Assembly: GCA_002943765.1 (NCBI GenBank)
Contig: PQWQ01000012.1
Coordinates: 1 to 64,000 of the forward strand
DNA length: 64,000 nucleotides
Direction of reading: 5' to 3'
DNA from: Psoroptes ovis
Taxonomy: Eukaryota; Arthropoda; Arachnida; Sarcoptiformes; Psoroptidae
Shown here: positions 38,269 to 48,764 of the stretch, piece by piece
Layout of the letters: the number at the start of each line of letters is the position of its first letter
Numbering within the stretch: position 1 is the first letter of the stretch
Position numbers and translations under genes: made by a program
Notes under the pieces: generated by a model
Seen by the model: the letters and a program-made list of their open reading frames with translations, nothing else
Told to the model about the DNA's origin: nothing
The model's database searches: none

Positions 38269-39057
38269 TCATGTATAGAAATTATCTTGCATATTTTTGA
38301 TCATCATCAATATAATCATACCTAAACAAATGAATAGAAATAATTGTAACAACAAATGTAGAAGAAATTTTGAAAATCGTAGAAAATTTTCGAAAAATTT
38401 ATAAACAACAATCAACAATAGCAGTATTTGTATGATGAAATGTAATCGTAATTTATAATGATGATGCTGACCAGAACCATTATTATCATTGATACGATAA
38501 AATAATCTATTTTTATTCATTGAAATTTGACCCTCTTCGAATCGAAACACGAGCAATATGAGCGTCGTTGAAAACATAATGAAACCATAATAAATATGAT
38601 GATGGAAAAATCTAAGCATATTCAGGATGATATAAGCAATGGCCAAGAATATTATGGTAGATTGTAGTAGAAATTGTTGATAATCATTGAAATAATATTG
38701 ATTATTGCCACCCAGTAATTGCCATAGATCATCGCCCAGAATATTTTGAAAAAATTTATTCATAAACATTCGATATTCATCAAGCCATAGCGATGAACCA
38801 TATTGCAGATAAAACCATGATTGCAGCGTTATGATCACTGTTAATGGTATCGTAAATGTTGGCCATAATATTCGTCGTCGTATTTGTGCGGATATTTTAC
38901 GTAATAAATAATTTTTTATTACAATTAAATACATTGAATATAATACGATTAACATGGCAATAATTCTAAGATTGTTATTGTCCGTAAGAAATGATGATGA
39001 TTCTTTGCCAGTGGTCTTCATGTTTTGATGATAATAATCGTATTTATTTTGTGACAT
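38269..39057 (-). CDS. Unrecognised multipass membrane protein
   Basis: A single open frame of 262 aa from an ATG at 39057; no intron is needed. About six hydrophobic stretches of 18-25 residues are visible: about 30-48, 66-84, 128-148, 150-170, 205-222 and 228-252. They are separated by short loops with Asn/Tyr/His-rich hydrophilic segments. Positive charges (RKISAQIRRRILW) follow the first span, suggesting a cytosolic loop there. No family signature was recognised. Its stop lies 156 nt past the intersectin stop in convergent orientation, and it is divergent from the zinc-finger gene at 39614. The length, ATG and regular membrane spans argue for a real gene; the function is unknown. Confidence 0.7.
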   Translation of the reverse strand: MSQNKYDYYHQNMKTTGKESSSFLTDNNNLRIIAMLIVLYSMYLIVIKNYLLRKISAQIRRRILWPTFTIPLTVIITLQSWFYLQYGSSLWLDEYRMFMNKFFQNILGDDLWQLLGGNNQYYFNDYQQFLLQSTIIFLAIAYIILNMLRFFHHHIYYGFIMFSTTLILLVFRFEEGQISMNKNRLFYRINDNNGSGQHHHYKLRLHFIIQILLLLIVVYKFFENFLRFSKFLLHLLLQLFLFICLGMIILMMIKNMQDNFYT

Positions 39058-39613
39058 GTTTGCTGATACTTCTTAGGTCTTGGTCTTCAAAGAAAAATTT
39101 CGAGAACTTTAATAAACTTTGCTTACATTTGATTAACAATTTTACCAACGAATGATGGTTTAATCAAAGCCAAATATGAATGTAAATAACGCCTGCAAAT
39201 ACACGTCATCTTATGGAAATAATCGATATTTGTTGATTTCAATCATCATTGTGTAAACACTTGACAATTGAATGTAATATATGAGATAATATTTTTGATT
39301 TAATATTAATTTGAAATCAAAATTAAATTGAAATGATGAAATATTTTCATATTTTTGTATTTGTTTTCTGATTATTTTTCGCATCCGTCCTTTATGAATT
39401 TTTCACCGAAAAACAAAAAAATTTTTGTTTTGATTTTTTTTTTGACATTTTTGACATATTTTCGTCCGAAATTTTCATCAAATCGATCTGATTGAAATCC
39501 ATTGATATCATCGGCTAAACGGCGGCATCAACATCGCTCGAACATGGCCATTTGTGCACGAAACGATTAAAATATTCAGCATTTTTGCAGACGCCAAAAT
39601 CAACCAACCCAAC
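39058..39613. promoter_or_regulatory. Divergent promoter region
   Basis: 556 bp between the starts of the membrane-protein gene (-) and the zinc-finger gene (+). It is AT-rich except for a short GC-richer patch (cggctaaacggcggcatc, about 39510-39530) close to the zinc-finger start. No defined motif was recognised. Confidence 0.4.
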
Positions 39614-41965
39614 ATGGCAATTGAAAATATTCATAAACAAGCATTGCTAAAGCTGATCGATGTATTTACAACAACATCTGGCAGTAGCAATAATCGTAAA
39701 TCGATTGATAATTTCAATTATAATCAGCAGCAACATCAACAACAGCAACAACAACCGATTGTATTTAAAGATACACAAACATCAATCGATATTACCATTA
39801 TACCACGGCTTGGTTATATAATAACAAAATTTGAACAATATTTTCAATCAAATGATTGTAATTCATTGAATAATGATGATATTTCGACCTTACCAACAAC
39901 AAATACTGGTGGTGGTCAAATGTCAAATCAACATCAACATCAATTTCATAAAAATTCAAATAATAATACGAATAATAATCTCCTATATTTACAACAAATG
40001 ATGATATTGGTTGAAATAATTGAAAATAATAATTTATTACGTAATAAATTCGATAATAACAATGGTGGTATTGAAACATCGGCAGCATCCGCATCATCGA
40101 CATCTTCAGCATCATCTACGGCATCATCATCACATATATCAACATCACATCAACATATACAAATGTTAATCCTATTGATACGTGATTGGTTGCTACAATT
40201 TTATTTGGAAAAAGATTTCATTTATCAGCTGTTTCCATCGAATACCACTAATGGTAAGTTCAATTTCAAATGATGACCATTGAAAATCAGCCGTAATTAA
40301 TCCATATTTTCTCTAATTTTCCATAAACAGAGGGCACCACATTCCTACTGTTGAATATCAAAGAAAATAATCTATTCCTTATATCATTATTAATACTTTA
40401 TATTCATTATAAACTTCGTAATTCATTTGATAATGATTATTCAATCATTTTAGAATATTCATGGCTATCATTTTATGATCTTCAACCATATATTGATATG
40501 GCCAACTTGGATAATGATTACCTGTATATGATATTGCAGAAATCATTGTTGAAAATGCGTAACGAATTCGAACAACAACAACGTCGTCATCGGAATGATG
40601 AACAACAAGTGTTTAAACAAAAACTCAGCTATATTCAAATGAAAATCATTGATACTAAGAAATATCTGTATGATTTTGAATTGATGCAGCAGCAGCAGCA
40701 ACAATCGAAATCAATGGTACCACCGCAGCAACAATCATCAATGAAAATGGGTTCCAACGCTACCAACAGCAAAGCGATTGGTGGCAATAAACAGCAATAC
40801 TTGTCATCAGCAATTGGCTCCAAAATGCATCAACAGCAGCCCCAAATGGCCAAAAATCAATTTGGACAATCGTTTTCGAATCAACAACAGTCGCTGTTGG
40901 TACCGAATCAATCGCAACATGGCCATGGCCAAATGCATCAAATTTCACAACAATCAGTTGTTAAAGCTGATGCTAAAAGTATGGTTCGATTCTGTTGATT
41001 TCAATTGATTTAATTCCAATTTTTTTACCCCTTTAAACACAGAAATAGAACGGCCATATAAATGTGAAATATGTTCAAAATCATTCCCTACCAGTTACAA
41101 GTTGAATCGCCATAACTATTCACATTCAGGTGAAAGGCCATATCTGTGTCAATGGAAAAATTGTGATAAACGTTTCAATGATAATTATCATCTAAGACGT
41201 CATATGAATACACATACCGGTGAAAAGCCGTATCCATGTCAATATCCTGGCTGCCCGAAACGATATTCACGATCCGAAGACTTGCGTAATCATCAAAAAA
41301 CACATAGTAATCTTGGATTTATTCCACCACCTCAACCACCGCCGCAACAACAATCGAATGGTGGTACAAATCAACAACCGCCGCAACAAAATATTGGCAT
41401 GAATCTAAGTCAAAATAATCATCATCATAATCAACATCATGTTCAATCACATCATCATCAGCAACAAAATATGGCCCTCGTACAGCAGCAACAACAACAA
41501 CATCAAAATATGAATCAATCGATTGTCAACGAACAACAATTGATTCAAAATCAATTGAATCAATTGCAACAAATACATCAGCAGCAACAGAGTTATGTCC
41601 AACAACAAACAACAGCAGCAGCTGCTGTTGCTGCTGCAGCTAATTTAGCATCGCAGCAGCAGCAGCAGCAAATATCGGCAACATCGAACAATGGTGGTGG
41701 TGGGGGTGTTTCGAATCATTCGAATAATGGTGGTGAAAACAATGGAGCCAACAATGAATCACCATCACAAAATCAAGCCAATCAACGATTGGCGGCAACA
41801 TCACCACAATCGGCTAATCAATCATCGTCACCAGCATCCGCAACATCGAACACTAATCCAACCATTACAACATCATCATCGTCGACTACTTCGACATCGA
41901 CAACGACAGTGAATCAATCCATGCAACAGCAGCAGCAACAACATATGACTGATAATTATTTTTAA
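39614..41965 (+). CDS. Three-finger C2H2 zinc-finger protein with Gln-rich tail
   Basis: Three exons, 39614-40253, 40331-40978 and 41043-41965, encode 736 aa. The start is the first ATG in frame (MAIENIHKQ). Residues about 1-330 have a conserved-looking helical region (LILLIRDWLLQFYLEKDFIYQL, then LILYIHYKLRNSF). The third exon encodes three C2H2 fingers: CEICSKSFPTSYKLNRHNYSH, C-x4-C CQWKNCDKRF ... HMNTH and CQYPGCPKRY ... HQKTH. The TGEKPY-type linkers are typical of DNA-binding fingers. The remaining about 220 residues are Gln, His, Asn, Ser and Thr runs. The finger block and its preceding phase-1 intron closely match the gene at 50765-52982. It is probably a nuclear transcription regulator; the target is unknown. 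Confidence 0.92.
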
Positions 41966-42138
41966 TTTTCAAAAATTTTTTCTTAGAATTTTTTTTGGCC
42001 AAAAAAATATTTAAATAAAGTCACGTGACCATTTTTCGATAGTGATGTAGCACTTTATCGATACTATCGATGATTATTATTTAGAAATTTTCATTGTTTT
42101 TGTCTTTGAATTTTGAATAAATTATTTTAAATTAAAAA
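41966..42138 (+). promoter_or_regulatory. MED7 promoter with E-box and DRE-like site
   Basis: The 173 bp between the zinc-finger stop and the MED7 start holds the palindromic E-box GTCACGTGAC (42020-42029, the USF/MITF-type core) and TATCGATA (42056-42063, the Drosophila DRE octamer). A further ATCGATGAT follows. Both are known promoter elements of housekeeping genes; use in mites is inferred. Confidence 0.55.
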
Positions 42139-43039
42139 ATGGATGATAATTTAGACATTAAGCCACCATTCGATCAACCAAATAATTCGATCAACAGCAA
42201 TAACAACGCAGAAATATCATCATTTTACCCGCTACCACCGATGCGATATATTCAGCAATTTAATGATAATAATATTCGAAATAATAAACAACCATCGCCA
42301 CCGAAACCATTTCAACAAGGATCATATTATATGTTTGGACAAAATATAACAATTGATGATACAATAATTCGTTCATTAGAATCACAAGGTTTACGGCGCT
42401 TGTATCCACGTGAATATGACCACAAGCGTGAATTGAAAAAAATTAATGCATCAATTCTCGTGAATTTTCTTGATCTGATCGATGTATTAATACGATGCCC
42501 TGACACGCCGAAACGTGAGGAGAAATGTAATGATTTACAGCTGCTGTTTATTACGGTAATATCATCAATCCATAGATTTCAATCAATATTTCATTTCAAT
42601 CTCATTCAAATCACAGATGCATCATCTGATCAATGAATTACGGCCACATCAAGCCCGTGAATCGATTCGAATGTGTTTGAAAATGCAAAAAAAGCAACGT
42701 GAAGAAACAACCCTTAAACTATCGAAACAAATCGATCGAATACAAGATATAATACGTACAGCAATTAAAAATATCAAAGATAAAGACATCAACGAATTAT
42801 TACGTGAAACATTACCGGAAAATTTTCAAACATCCATCAGCGATCCATCAGCTGATCCGATGGAAGATGATCAATTGAAATCATATTCGAATGACGACAA
42901 TGATTATCAACATTCGAATTTGATAAATGGTAAAATGGACAAGTCTTCAATGTCATCCAACAATGTGAATCAACAATCACCATCAATGATGGCCGAATTG
43001 GATGCATTCATGTGTGATTTGATTGATGAACAATTTTAA
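42139..43039 (+). CDS. MED7: Mediator complex subunit 7
   Basis: Middle-module subunit of Mediator, which relays activators to RNA polymerase II. Two exons, 42139-42555 and 42617-43039, encode 279 aa; human MED7 is 233, and the excess is Asn/Ser-rich N- and C-terminal sequence. Family blocks read in order: YPLPPMRYIQQF, SYYMFGQNITIDDTIIRSLE, GLRRLYP ... DHKRELKKINASILVNFLDL, IRCPDTPKREEK, then across the splice HHLINELRPHQARESIRM and a helical segment with KKQREETTLKLSKQIDRIQ. The 61-nt intron splits the gene between LLFIT and MHHLINE with frame kept. The match to MED7 is collinear throughout. Confidence 0.96.
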
Positions 43040-43279
43040 TGACATTCGAAGATTATAGGTGGATACATTTGTATTATAAATGAACGATTTATTTTTGGTT
43101 TTTTTTTACTCAAAATAAACTCAAATTCAACGAAATGAAACAGAAAAATAACGTATCAAGTCAATGATCAAAATGTTTATGGCAATTTGTAAATTAATTT
43201 TTGGTCAAACACCGGGATTATTATGAGGCAGTGGGTCTGTAGATGATTGGTTTGTGTTCATGGGTGAATGATGGTTTTT
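43040..43279. terminator. Overlapping 3' ends of MED7 and ILK
   Basis: 240 bp between convergent stop codons. AATAAA on + at 43114-43119 (MED7) and AATAAA on - at 43088-43093 (ILK) point past each other, so the two mRNAs should overlap at their 3' ends. Confidence 0.5.
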
Positions 43280-44762
43280 CTACGCCGAACGCATTTTCTC
43301 CAGAATCGGTATTATTTGATCAAATGATGGCCGCTTCCCAGGGTCTTCATTCATACAGATTTTAATTAAACGTGCCATTTGTGGTGAAATACCGGGCGGT
43401 ATCGATACCCTCAATGCTTCCAAAGCAATTTTCATACCAGTTTCCATTGGTGGAAATTCAGCAAATGGTACTTGTCGGGTGGCCAATTCCCATAGCAAAA
43501 TGGCGAATGACCACATATCAGATTTGGCTACATTTATTTCATTATGTTTCTTTTGTAGCGCTTCAGGTGACATCCAACCAGGATTATAGAATTTATTTTT
43601 TTCTTGAAATGAAAATTTAGCATCAGCCATATCGATACGTGCTGTCAGATCTTCATCAATCTAATGGGGTTAAAATAGAGATTATTGTTGTAATCAACAA
43701 AATAATTCGATGATCAAATGACTCACCATAACATGCTTTGATGACAAATAAAATCGAGGTATCAGTGGATTTAGTGTATGTAAAAATGACATACCACGTG
43801 CAATATCGATGGCAAATTGTAGTGCACGTTGTGAATCAACAACAATTGGTGAACCTTCATGTAATACTTTATACAATGAACCATATGGCATCCATTGATT
43901 AACAACGACTAAATTCGGAGGTGAATTAACACAACCAATCACCGGTAATACGTTTGGATGTGAAAATATACGTAACCGTGGATATTCTTCGGCGAAATCA
44001 CGTGGTATACGCGGTGACATTTCACCTGAAACCGCCAAGAATTTGGCACATATTTCAGTTTTGTTACGTTGCCATATACCACGCCATGTTTCACCCGATG
44101 GTGTGGTAGCAATTTTCTGTTGTAGCAACAATTCTTCCAGTTTTAAACCAGCAAAACGTGATAATGTAGCATCACGTGATCGTTTGGTTGTACCATACCA
44201 TGCTTGATCTTTGTAAGCGAATTTCCTTGAAATATCTTGTCCATTACGCATGGCAATCAATTCCAATTCTTCCCGGATGGCTTTACATTTATCAAATGGT
44301 ATTTCACCATATTTATTGGCAATATTACAAATAGCACCAGCATTAATCAGATCTTCGGCCACATCTTTATAGCCCCAAAAACAAGCATAATGCAATGGTG
44401 TATTACCATGTTCATTAAGAAGATTAAAATCGGCACGATTTTTTATAAGTAAATTAACAACATCACGATGACCATGTGCAGCGGCCAAATGTAGCGCAGT
44501 ATCATCACCCATATTTGTTGCATTTAATCGAGCACCTTTGGCTATCAGCATTTCAACAATTGGTAAATGGCCAGAGAATGCAGCCCAATGAAGTGGTGAA
44601 AAACCGTGATCATCACTGTGGAAGCAAAAAACAATGAAAAAATAATCAATTTCAAAATCGAAAAGGTTCATACCCTTGATTCATATCGTTGGCGATATCA
44701 TCGAGCCAAACACGTACCAGTAATGCGTTACCATCTTTACACCAATGAAATATATCGTCCAT
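43280..44762 (-). CDS. ILK: Integrin-linked kinase (pseudokinase)
   Basis: Focal-adhesion scaffold binding PINCH through ankyrin repeats and parvin through the kinase-like domain. Three exons, 44762-44674, 44615-43727 and 43660-43280, encode 452 aa, the same length as vertebrate ILK. The start MDDIFHWCKDGNA is the canonical ILK N-terminus. About four to five ankyrin repeats fill residues about 30-165 (GFSPLHWAAFSGH, DTALHLAAAHGH, NTPLHYACFWGY), followed by the kinase-like domain from about 190. As in other ILKs the HRD catalytic motif is absent (PRFYLSSKHVMIDED) and DFG is replaced by DMADAKF, so it is a pseudokinase. APE appears as GWMSPEALQ. Identification is firm. Confidence 0.97.
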
Positions 44763-45486
44763 TGTTATTTACGATGATGACCAGTCAATCAATCAATTAA
44801 TTCCAATTTACGGGCACAAAAACTTCGTGAATTAAATCAAAGTCTTAATTTATCAATCAATGAAGCACTTGAATGATTCAAAAAATTTCCGAATATGAAC
44901 AAATTCAAAATCCAAAAGCACAGATACAAAGCAAAAATCGATGTCAAATTTCTTCAATAAGAGAATAACAATATCATTGATTTCACTGAAGAGTATAATA
45001 ATTATTCATTCATTCAATCAATCTGGCTTTGAATCAAGAAAAATATCGTAGGTTTTAAATGTTTATTTGAATTATTTCAAATGAAGAGAAATTCAAGACA
45101 AAAAGTCTATTTATGGAATATTATTGGGCGTGTATTTATGTGGCAAATGTATTTGTTTTGTTTATTTATTTATTATTCTTGTTTATATGAATGAAAAGAT
45201 GTATTTTAATTATTCAAAGACACCATAGATGTTTAACCACGCAAATTTTTTCTACGGAAAATTCATTGAAAATTACAATTTTTTTCAGATTTGATTTTTG
45301 ATTTAATTTTGACAAAAATTTGTAATTTTGTAAACAAAAAATTTGCGAATCGTCCTCTGTGAATTGCCCTCTCGAATGTTTTTTTTGTTTACAAACAAAC
45401 AAACGAAGAAAGATTCGAAATTTTGAATTTTTGAAATTTTCAAAATTTTAATTTTGAAATTTGAAAATCCCGATTGAATTGGAAAA
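44763..45486. promoter_or_regulatory. Divergent promoter region of ILK and AASDH
   Basis: 724 bp of AT-rich sequence between divergent start codons. I see no clear promoter motif and no coding sequence. Confidence 0.4.
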
Positions 45487-48400
45487 ATGCAAAATGAAAG
45501 CATTTTAACCACGTTATTTGAAGGTCAAATTATCGATTTGTTCAACGATAATCGTCCAATCGATCATGATGAAAATTTAACGAAACCAGCCATCACATTC
45601 ATTGATTATGATGGAACAAATATCGAAACGTTTACATATGAAAACGTCTTGAAAATTTGTCGAAAAATATATGATGAATTATCAGCGAAAATGTCTTTGA
45701 TTGAGTCATCGATAATTGAAATTACAGAAAATAATTCTAAGAAATTGCTCAGATTGAACGCGACACTAACCATTTATTATGATTGTATGATAATGACACC
45801 GATATTTATTTTGATTGCAAATTTATTGAAATTATCTTTTTATTTCATTTCTAGCCGTGAGCAATTGATGGAATTTCAGCAGAAATTCGAATCATTATCA
45901 TTGTCAAGTGTGTTTGTTACACATTATTTCCATTCAAAAGAATTGGAACAATCATTGATCATTCAAGATGAATATGAAAAAATCGATACAATTATTGATG
46001 ATTATTGTTTTTATATTCGCAAATGTTCATCGTCTTCAACTGCTAACCTTAATGATGGTGTTGAAAAATTGAAAATTTATCTACATAATCAATACATCTG
46101 GTACATCGAATCAATTATCCGAGCAAAAATCATCTACAAAGACTATATTCGTTACGAATGAATCTATCAAGACAAACGTATTGGATTTCAAAGAAGAATT
46201 CAAATTGAATTCAAGCGATGTTGTATTACTATGTTCACCTTTTTCATTTGATCCATCATTGTGTGACATGTATCTATCGTTATCATCATTTTGTCATTTG
46301 ATAATCGCCGATAATTCATTGAAAAATGTATCGAAAAAACTGGTGAAAATTATCAAAGAATTCAATGTTACATATATGACCATTACACCATCATTTTGGT
46401 ATCGAATTCAAGCTGAATTATACGATGAAATTGAATCGATTCGCTTGCGTTTCGTAAATTTTGGTGGTGAATGTTGTCCAAGCACTAATCATTTGAAGAA
46501 ATTTCAAAATTCTCTTATTGAATTCAGGAATCTTTATGGTCTTTCCGAAATGAGTGTATGGGCATCAATGTATCGTATTGATCTAAGCAATAATGATGAA
46601 AACAATGATTACGGCGTACCGATTTTAGGACGGCCATTGATGGCCACTAAAGTATACCTGAATGATTCCAATGAAATTATCATTGAAAGTTCACAAAGAA
46701 AATGTCTGATCCACCATGAACATAAATGGTTTATGAACGATAAACTGGCGACAAAAGATTTTGGACATCTAGTCAATGATGAAATTTATTTTGATCAAAG
46801 AATTAATCAACAAAATTTGATAAAATTAAACGGAATCAAATGTTTTCCACGTTTAATTGAACAATCAATAATGAATGAATTTAATTCTAATCAACCGGAA
46901 TTTTTCATTGAAAATTGCCTTATCATTAAATCAAATGATCAAAATCAACTTAAATGTTTGCAATTTATCGATATAATTGTTATTATTCAACAATTAAGTC
47001 AAAAAAACTATGATATCCATGGGAAAATTTCAAATTTCATCCATAAAACATATCCGAAAATTCCATTTCGTTTAAATTTGATTGATTCCGCCAATATTAT
47101 TTGTTTAAATCAAAATTTTAAACTAGATTATGGTAAATTACGACAAAATATCGATACCAGTCAGCTGCCAAATTGGACTGATGAATTATTACGTGAAAAA
47201 ATTCGATCTATATTCAATAAATTTATTGATATTGATAAAATAGCCGGTGATCGAACACTGAATGAGTATGGTATCGATTCAATTAAAGCAACTGAAATAA
47301 CAATGATTCTGGAAGAAATGTTCGAATTACCCGATGATGAAAGCATCTATGAATTATTTTTCAGTAAATCATTGAATCAATTTACCACCGAAATCGTCCG
47401 GATTATTGAAAGGCCAAGCAATCACCGTTCGAAACGTAAACGCCCGATGATTGGACAATTGAATAGCAATGAGACTGTCACCATTCCTTCCAATGACATA
47501 TCATCAACTACGACAACCAATGATATTTCGTTCAACATCACCCATGTATGGTCATATTTCATGGAACAATGTGTCGATTCTTCACCACTCGTCATTGAGT
47601 TAGATTCTCAGGTAAATTTTTACTTTCAATTTTGACCAATTGATTGATCATTTATCTATTTTTCCAGACTATTTTAATCTGTACATCACATGCTGGTCTT
47701 ATAAATGCATTTCACGTCGATCAAAACAATTATTTCCAGCTTAGATGGTCACAGCGAATCACTAGTCGTATTGAAGCAAATCCTGTGGCTAGTTTCGATA
47801 TGAATTCAGTGTTCGTTGCCGATTATTCTGGTCGTTTGAATGCATTCGATGTTCGAAATGGTCGCTTAACATGGACAGCCAAAACCGATGATCAATTAAA
47901 GTGTACACCAGTCATATTCGAAGATCAATTTGTTATTTGTGGATCATTCGATCATCATTTATATTGTTGGCAACAATCTGATGGCACTGAGCATTGGAAA
48001 TTGAACATTTCCAACTCACCAATATTCAGTAGTCCAGCAATTTGGTATGATATCAATTCGAAATCCGCATATTTGATCGTTTGTACTTTGAATGGTATGA
48101 TTGGCTGTTATAATCTACGAAATGCTGAAAAACGATGGAAAAATCGCTTTTCGAATAAACCAATATTTTCTACACCAAAAATTCATAAAGATTCACTAAT
48201 TGTTGGTATGATTGATTCAAGAATTATATCCGTATCATTGAATAATGGTAATCTATCATGGGAACACCAATTGGATAAATGTCCTATATTTTCATCACCA
48301 TGTATAATGCATGATAATTCCAATCTTAGAATAATTATTGGTACGAATAATAAATCAATCATTTGTCTACGTGTCGATGGTGGTGAATCCAATTTACCTA

Positions 48401-48672
48401 CATTAGAATGGATTCGTCAGACAGAATCAAATGTTTATGCAAACATCGTATTCATATCTCAATTGAACTGTGCGATAGCCGTTGAAATTAATGGAAAAAT
48501 TCATTTGATCAATGTACATGATGAAAAATCAATAAAAATCGCTGGTGATTTCCAACGATTCAACTCGGAAATATTTTCAACACCTTATTACTACTCAAAG
48601 CGAAGCCTATTATTCATTGGTTGCCGCGATTCAAATTTACATTGTTTATCATTGATGAAAATACTAAGATAA
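45487..48672 (+). CDS. AASDH: AASDH-type adenylation/carrier/beta-propeller protein, with frame break
   Basis: Homologue of aminoadipate-semialdehyde dehydrogenase-type ACSF4/AASDH: an acyl-AMP-forming domain, a carrier domain and a PQQ-like propeller; its substrate is unsettled in animals. Coding parts are 45487 to about 46074 and about 46075-47611, then an intron, then 47668-48672. The first two parts differ by one base of frame with no GT-AG intron possible (no AG between about 45967 and 46118). Removing one base near 46072-46078 gives about 1042 aa against 1098 in human. Landmarks are YIINTSGTS (the AMP-binding loop, which lacks the following TTGxPK), FVNFGGECCPS, YGLSEMSVWASMYRI, LDYGKLR at the adenylation-domain end, carrier motif YGIDSIKATE with the phosphopantetheine Ser, and repeated FSSP..G propeller blades. 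Either an assembly indel or a real lesion. Confidence 0.88.
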
Positions 48673-48698
48673 CATACATTTTATTTCATTTATTTAGA

Positions 48699-48704
48699 AA
48701 TAAA
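48699..48704 (+). terminator. Poly(A) signal, AASDH
   Basis: AATAAA 27 nt after the stop; a second AATAAA is at 48742-48747, just before the repeat array begins. Confidence 0.5.
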
Positions 48705-48764
48705 TGAATTTAAACATATGAAAATTGAAATTTTAAACTTGAATAAAATTTTGTCGATGTATAG

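Noticed and set aside
46160..46185. Two separate genes at the AASDH locus (45487-46161 and 46181 onward)
   Set aside because: The second frame is open upstream through the AMP-binding loop, and the pieces are collinear with a single AASDH; a one-base frame break explains the gap.
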